Assembly: GCA_028565715.1 (NCBI GenBank)
Contig: JAOXYC010218572.1
Coordinates: forward strand, 1 to 11,028
Source: Phoronis pallida
Taxonomy: Eukaryota; Phoronida; Phoronidae
Length of the DNA: 11,028 nucleotides
Direction of reading: 5' to 3'
The position numbers and the translations under genes are program-made. The number at the start of each line of letters is the position of its first letter. The stretch's first letter is position 1. Shown one piece after another: positions 8,901 to 11,028 of the stretch. The notes below the pieces were generated by a model. That model saw only the letters and a list, made by a program, of their open reading frames with translations. It did not search any database and was not told where the DNA came from.

Positions 8901-10256
8901 GAAAGGCAAGACAGGGCAACATGTGGCATTTTTGTTTGCATGGTGAGAATGTGAATGGCATTATATGAATAAATATTGGAAAGTGATGAGCTTGAAACTC
9001 AGGGTTCAAGAAACTTCTTCTCAAAGTATTGTGTATATTTGACAACGGCTGCAACAATCTCCACGACAAGAAGTAAAACAAAGAAATTCACTCGCAACAA
9101 ATTAGCAGAATAAACCGTTTTAAAATTTTGGTCGCATTAGGTTCTTTATTTGACTACACTGGACATATAATGCAATGCCAAATATATTGCATTTTTAATT
9201 TTTGCTATGGATTTTTTTCACAACACCTGAAGAACATCACCAGTATGCATTGATTTTTTGTGCGCTTGATAAACTTTTTTCTAAAATATGCGCAAGTGTA
9301 TTTGTGGGTTACAGCTCTATATTCCGACAGCCCTATGTTCCGACAGCCCTATGTTCCGACAGCTCTATGTTCCGATAACTCTATGTTCCGACAGGCTTTA
9401 ATGTTCCAACAGATATATAATCCAAAAACGACTTCTTTTTGTGCTCTATAATACGACAGCTCTATATTCCGACACTAGGAACATAGAACCTTTTAATATT
9501 TCAAAAAGGTTCTATGTTCTGACGGCTCTATATTCCGAAAGCACTATATTCCGACAGCTCTATATTTTGACAGTTCTGTATTCCGACAATTTTTGGATTA
9601 CAGAACTGTCGTAATTTACAGCTGTCGGAACATAGAACCCGTTTAAAAATAAAAAGGTTCTATGTTCCGAGAGTCTGAATTTGAGCTGTCGGAACATAGA
9701 GTTGTCGGAGAAAAAAAAAAGGGTTCTATGTTCCGAAAATGTACAGAACTGTCGGAATATAGAGCTGTCGGAACATAGAGCTTTCGGAACATAGAGAACG
9801 GTCCCAATATTTGTGCAACAGCTAGTCCACAGATTCTCAAAACACCCCGAGATAGCAGTTTTTCTTTTTATAACCAAAAATTGGATCGATTTTCATTTAA
9901 AAGTTAGTATAATAGTGAATGTGCCTCATAGGGCCTACTATATGATGAGCATTATATTTTAACAAACGTTCATCTTTCAGAATGCTGAGGCCATACTGGT
10001 TGGAGAGAAGCCCACCAATATGAACAACAGATATGTGTCATTTTACAGAATATATATAAGTAGTGTCTTGAGGGCACATGTTGACAGCCAGGTCTGCAAC
10101 AGCCCTGGCTGTCGTGGTTACAATTGTGCAATGATATGGTTTATGTGCAGCAATTGTAAATTATGGCACCATTCCATGTGTCAGAAAATAAGGAGACGGG
10201 CATTTCCGGAAGTAGGTCAACCCTGGTATTGCAGGGAATGCAATTTGAAAAGCTAA
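2960..10256 (+). CDS. Ulp1-like (C48) cysteine protease with C-terminal PHD finger, ten exons
   Basis: Join of 2960-2985, 3414-3541, 3965-4018, 4395-4442, 5362-5394, 5634-5743, 6367-6489, 8079-8230, 8825-8942 and 9981-10256; every junction keeps the frame, giving 355 residues. Residues 1-115 are variable and partly acidic. Residues about 120-275 form a Ulp1/SENP-type protease: AIDAFLQVL near 134, PGHW with catalytic His192, Asn209 where Asp is expected (17 residues on, as in SENP1), Gln253 for the oxyanion hole, and Cys258 in TCGIFVC. Residues 303-351 form a C4HC3 PHD finger. The family removes SUMO or similar modifiers; PHD fingers usually read histone tails, so a chromatin-directed isopeptidase is a reasonable guess. 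Ginger1 transposases carry Ulp1 domains C-terminal to an integrase, and an integrase tail lies upstream here, so a transposon origin is likely. The last five exons are firm, the first three less so. Confidence 0.8.
3131..3197 (+). other. Possible cassette or alternative exon
   Basis: A very good acceptor (TTGTGTCAATTTCAG) and donor (CAG|GTAACG) bound 67 bp that are open in one frame: KFLRISTQNHTTVTLYDLKV then NS, phase 0 to 1. It cannot be spliced in frame between the 2960 and 3414 exons; included there it would cause an early stop. It could join directly to any of the phase-1 exons at 3756, 3965, 4395 or 5362 as part of another transcript. Confidence 0.25.
3414..3541 (+). CDS. Exon 2 (phase 2 to 1)
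   Basis: Acceptor after TTTTGACAAATAG, donor TTAG|GTAAGA. It encodes TKQGVIRAKQPSSELEIYTG then PVVGVDGWEGDKTVTVRMAC then RL. The G/D/E/V-rich composition without stops contrasts with the surrounding stop-rich AT DNA. No domain recognised. It can splice either to the terminal exon at 3756 or to exon 3965, both in phase. Confidence 0.62.
3756..3820 (+). CDS. Alternative last exon giving a short 72-residue product
   Basis: Acceptor CATTTTATTATTAG; continues exon 3414-3541 in frame (junction codon GCA) as ASGPSREEIVRQETAKLVFM then I and TGA at 3818-3820. With exons 2960-2985 and 3414-3541 it gives exactly 219 nt including the stop. AATAAA at 3842-3847 and 3862-3867 follow at a suitable distance. 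A transcript ending here would lack the protease and PHD finger. An alternative view is that this is the true end of a small separate gene and the Ulp1-PHD gene starts later. Confidence 0.5.
3842..3867 (+). terminator. Two AATAAA polyadenylation signals for the short transcript
   Basis: AATAAA at 3842-3847 and again at 3862-3867, 22 and 42 bases after the TGA at 3818-3820. The pairing of an in-phase terminal exon with two close signals supports premature polyadenylation inside the Ulp1-PHD gene. Confidence 0.48.
3965..4018 (+). CDS. Exon 3 (54 bp, phase 1-1)
   Basis: Acceptor TTATTTTTAG, donor AAGG|GTCAGT. It reads DSEERSSREHKLKSKGTK with the first codon split. The charged, serine-rich content and unbroken phase 1 on both sides agree with neighbouring exons. 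The donor is the least typical in the gene (GTCAGT). Could be an optional exon, since its removal would not shift the frame. Confidence 0.48.
4395..4442 (+). CDS. Exon 4 (48 bp, phase 1-1)
   Basis: Acceptor CTCCATTTCAG, donor ACAG|GTAATT. It reads ESSVCDPDNTDSDPAT, an acidic, probably disordered segment. In phase with exons on either side and skippable without frame loss. Confidence 0.6.
4733..5039 (-). mobile_element. Foldback array of a 16-bp unit, copy 1
   Basis: About 15 copies or variants of CTCTATGTTCCGACAG occur, switching orientation several times so that arms can fold back. A hairpin of AGAAC and GTTCT flanks an A/T-rich centre near 4910-4935. Non-repeat parts (AAAACGACGT and a GTGCTCTAT-type stretch, read on the minus strand) match the array at 9306-9805, placing this copy in inverted orientation relative to it. 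It ends near GTACCC at 5031-5036. The open frames across it are by-products of the repeat. Confidence 0.75.
5200..5335 (+). mobile_element. 3' tail of a truncated non-LTR retrotransposon
   Basis: Ends in a short hairpin (CAGCCCTCGGGCTG, 5293-5306), then AATAAA and a (TTA)n tail at 5322-5335. This is the usual 3' layout of CR1/L2- or RTE-like LINEs and the SINEs they mobilise. No reverse transcriptase frame precedes it, so the copy is strongly 5'-truncated and its left boundary is uncertain. The tail ends about 26 bp before the acceptor of the next exon. Confidence 0.6.
5362..5394 (+). CDS. Exon 5, 33-bp microexon (phase 1-1)
   Basis: Acceptor ATTTCTATTGTAG, donor AGAG|GTATTT. It reads AWEEIAIDAER. 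Only eleven codons, but both splice sites are good and the phase matches both neighbours. The retrotransposon tail lies close upstream, so most of this intron's 3' end is insertion-derived. Confidence 0.58.
5634..5743 (+). CDS. Exon 6, start of the Ulp1 domain (phase 1 to 0)
   Basis: Acceptor TTTCTCTTTTTACAG, donor GTT|GTAAGT. It reads GGRQGYMSLDEGPFKAIDMA then SLNQQAINSVAKELDDV. The last residues correspond to the N-terminal part of Ulp1 domains, where an 'L-x-D' segment precedes the helix that opens the fold. Confidence 0.82.
5744..6366 (+). other. Intron 6, no embedded gene seen
   Basis: A GTAAGT-to-CAG intron of 623 bp, AT-rich and full of stops. The only structure noticed is the short ATAGA-type pentamer run near its 3' end. 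Confidence 0.7.
6315..6332. repeat. Short (ATAGA)n repeat
   Basis: Three and a half pentamer units, about 35 bp upstream of the exon 7 acceptor. Confidence 0.8.
6367..6489 (+). CDS. Exon 7, N-terminal half of the Ulp1 domain (phase 0-0)
   Basis: Acceptor CATATTTCAG, donor GAG|GTATGT, 41 codons. It reads AIDAFLQVLMTRHHQAFAIS then THITTAWQSGMFNSPNWVFS and E. The 'I-x-x-F-L-x-L-L-like' helix at its start is the typical opening of Ulp1/SENP domains; the rest leads into the strand before the catalytic His. Confidence 0.87.
6561..6865. mobile_element. TTAA-flanked palindromic element, copy 1 (diverged)
   Basis: Begins TTAAGATACTGTC at 6561 and ends with GGAGACGGTATCTTTTAA at 6848-6865, so the ends are inverted repeats. 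Internal stretches (CTGGGGCCAAAATTC on the left, GAATTTTGACCCCAG on the right) are also inverted. The centre (CTTAAGACCAGG) is decayed compared with the neighbouring copy, which lies only 32 bp away. Confidence 0.7.
6898..7268. mobile_element. TTAA-flanked palindromic element, copy 2 (371 bp)
   Basis: Near full-length palindrome. The left end AGATACGGTCTCC and right end GGAGACCGTATCT are flanked by TTAA at 6898-6901 and 7265-7268. Arms of about 180 bp meet at the perfect 12-bp palindrome TGTCTCGAGACA (7073-7084). There is no coding capacity. The transcribed strand would form a long hairpin within intron 7. Confidence 0.82.
7452..7925. mobile_element. TIR element bounded by CCGG (474 bp)
   Basis: The left end CCGGGGATTTCCGAAAGAGC and right end GCTCTTTCGGAAATACCCGG are inverted repeats, with CCGG at both outermost ends. 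The right third holds further copies of the GCGCTCTTTCGG motif in both orientations (7801-7817, 7836-7850) and a perfect 24-bp palindrome at 7872-7895 centred on CCATGG. The left interior is unrelated and non-coding, although it has an open frame of 92 codons that I judge to be chance. CCGG is the target duplication reported for Ginger1, but being palindromic it may simply belong to the TIR. Confidence 0.68.
8079..8230 (+). CDS. Exon 8, catalytic His exon of the Ulp1 domain (phase 0 to 2)
   Basis: Acceptor TGTTTTTTCTTGTAG, donor GGAC|GTAAGT. It reads TSFRNYQFIIIPVNIPGHWL then MMVVCIPNGTVSIVNSSGYR and on to FINYW. 'F-I-x-x-P-V-N ... HW-x-L/M-x-V' is the signature strand-turn of C48 proteases, with His192 in PGHW. 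Seventeen residues later, where SENP1 has its catalytic Asp, the residue is Asn209 (IVNSSG). Confidence 0.92.
8279..8595. mobile_element. TTAA-flanked MITE, copy 2 (about 309 bp)
   Basis: TTAA at 8279-8282 and 8592-8595 enclose inverted ends: left AGGTGTACATCGCTACTTAC, right (other strand) AGGCGTACATCGCTACTTAC. This copy has better preserved ends than copy 1 at 1053-1401, with the same internal order. It lies in intron 8 of the protease gene. Confidence 0.85.
8825..8942 (+). CDS. Exon 9, catalytic Cys exon of the Ulp1 domain (phase 2 to 0)
   Basis: Acceptor TTAATTTTCAG, donor ATG|GTGAGA. It reads KYIKNREQVIKEGLPTKWRN then KVIQCERQDRATCGIFVCM. The motif TCGIFVC carries the nucleophile Cys258; Gln253 five residues before fits the oxyanion-hole glutamine (usually five or six before in this family). 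Confidence 0.92.
9306..9805 (+). mobile_element. Foldback array of a 16-bp unit, copy 2 (about 500 bp)
   Basis: More than twenty variants of CTCTATGTTCCGACAG are arranged in alternating orientation, with ends GGGTTACAGCTC (left) and, on the other strand, GGGACCGTTCTC (right). Three hairpins of the type ATAGAACC ... GGTTCTAT around short A/T loops occur near 9485-9515, 9630-9665 and 9715-9735. Because the unit is 16 bp, three units give a 16-residue repeat in open frames; these are not genes. It lies in intron 9 of the protease gene. Confidence 0.8.
9981..10256 (+). CDS. Exon 10, PHD finger and C-terminus
   Basis: Acceptor TTCATCTTTCAG, then 91 codons and TAA at 10254-10256. It starts NAEAILVGEKPTNMNNRYVS, then a helix-like FYRIYISSVLRAHV, then the zinc finger: Cys303, Cys308, Cys320, Cys323, His328, Cys331, Cys348, Cys351, with Trp346 two residues before the seventh ligand, as is typical for PHD fingers. 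The first Cys pair has four residues between (usually two), and there is a spare Cys313. The finger ends four residues before the stop. Confidence 0.9.
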   Translation, partial: NAEAILVGEKPTNMNNRYVSFYRIYISSVLRAHVDSQVCNSPGCRGYNCAMIWFMCSNCKLWHHSMCQKIRRRAFPEVGQPWYCRECNLKS

Positions 10257-10957
10257 ATATGAATCAGGATAAAGCCCAAGTACAGCAAACCTAACCCAAG
10301 TCGTTGTTCGCTCATGTTGTCGCTTTTGCGCATTCACAAATGCATGAATTACATTGACATGTGATAATCTCGCCCTCATTTGAACAAGTCGTCACTCTTA
10401 TGGCTGCAGTCCCGAAAGTGACAACTTGCCAGTACTAGAGGTTATTTGCTGATGGTAAAATTTGTATTTTCTGACCTCATAAGAGATATCCAAGGCAAAT
10501 GAAGACATGTTTGTGTCGTGTTATGTAATTCAGGCTACAGTCGATTACCTGGGAGGTACTGATAGAAATTTCTTTAATTTAAGATGACCTACGGAAGTAA
10601 AGTGTGTATTTGTTTCAGATGTTTTGCTAAAGTGTTCATTGTTTTGTTGACGTAGCAGAGACATTTGTTGTCTTACAGATTTAAGAAATATCTAGAATTA
10701 CACAAATAGCTACAGGTTTCAAATTAAGGCTAGGATGTACGGACAGCAATATTTCGTGGCGATCTAAAGCTACATGTACTGTTCTTTACTTTACAGTGCG
10801 GTAATTAGTCATTGTCAATGACCTTCAGTTGTTGTGCTACTTAATGTTACCATTTAGTAGCCAAAAAATTAAGCTGCATAATTAAAGAATGACAAAACTT
10901 GATGTCGACTCCACGGTCAGTATTGCCAGAAAAGAAAAGTTGGGATGTGTGTGTATT
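10257..10957. other. 3' flank of the Ulp1-PHD gene, no further gene seen
   Basis: Probably 3' UTR followed by intergenic DNA. No AATAAA lies close to the stop; the nearest variant I see is ATTAAA at 10881-10886. No open frame or exon-like stretch is convincing on either strand. Confidence 0.5.
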
Positions 10958-11028
10958 TTAAAGATACGGTCTCCTTGTTGGTGAGGATCTGGGGTCAAAA
11001 TTCAAATCAACTAGAAATTTTGTGTACG
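10958..11028. mobile_element. TTAA-flanked palindromic element, copy 3 (cut by window end)
   Basis: TTAA at 10958-10961 followed by AGATACGGTCTCCTTGTTGG and the arm through GATCTGGGGTCAAAATTC to GTGTACG, closely matching the left arm of the copy at 6898-7268. The remainder lies beyond the window. Confidence 0.85.

Noticed and set aside
9560-9877. 105-residue minus-strand open frame rich in FRQLYVPT-like repeats
   Set aside because: It lies within the 16-bp foldback array. A 16-bp unit without stops produces such frames automatically; no splice or homology support.
10161-10379. 72-residue minus-strand open frame opposite the PHD finger
   Set aside because: Shadow of the PHD exon; no motif and no splice support.
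1-11028. CRISPR array or bacterial mobile element
   Set aside because: Repeats are of minisatellite, TIR or foldback type without spacer-repeat regularity, and the gene structure is intron-bearing.

Overview
The window reads as nuclear DNA of an animal, probably a non-vertebrate. Coding sequence occurs only as short pieces bounded by GT-AG splice signals, separated by AT-rich introns of about 0.2 to 1.6 kb that are full of small inverted-repeat transposons. There is no bacterial operon structure. I cannot name the species from the sequence alone.

Layout. Positions 1-758 hold a TAAA microsatellite and a small terminal-inverted-repeat (TIR) element. From 759 to 2223 on the plus strand I infer the last three exons of a first gene: an exon made of five 54-bp tandem repeats, a short charged exon, and an exon that looks like the C-terminal tail of a transposon-type integrase (Ginger / KRBA2-SCAND3-like). 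It ends in TAA with AATAAA six bases further on. A tRNA-derived SINE-like head follows at about 2275, then spacer with a TATA-like box at 2709.

From 2960 to 10256 (plus strand) lies the main gene: ten exons, all splice phases consistent, giving a predicted 355-residue protein. It has an acidic and variable N-terminal part encoded by small phase-1 exons, a C48/Ulp1-type cysteine protease domain spread over four exons, and a C-terminal C4HC3 PHD finger. The expected catalytic Asp is replaced by Asn at the right spacing from His. An in-phase alternative last exon (3756-3820) followed by two AATAAA signals could yield a 72-residue short form with neither domain.

The introns carry repeats. There are two copies of a TTAA-flanked MITE of about 310-340 bp, and three copies of a TTAA-flanked palindromic element, the last cut by the window end. 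There is a 474-bp TIR element bounded by CCGG, two foldback arrays of a 16-bp unit in opposite orientation, and a non-LTR retrotransposon 3' tail 20-30 bp upstream of an exon.

As a unit: integrase tail, then Ulp1, then PHD on the same strand is the domain order expected of a Ginger1-type transposase, in which Ulp1 or OTU protease domains lie C-terminal to the integrase. The locus may be a transposon-derived gene pair that has been split and perhaps domesticated. That link is inference; the exon structure and motifs are read directly.
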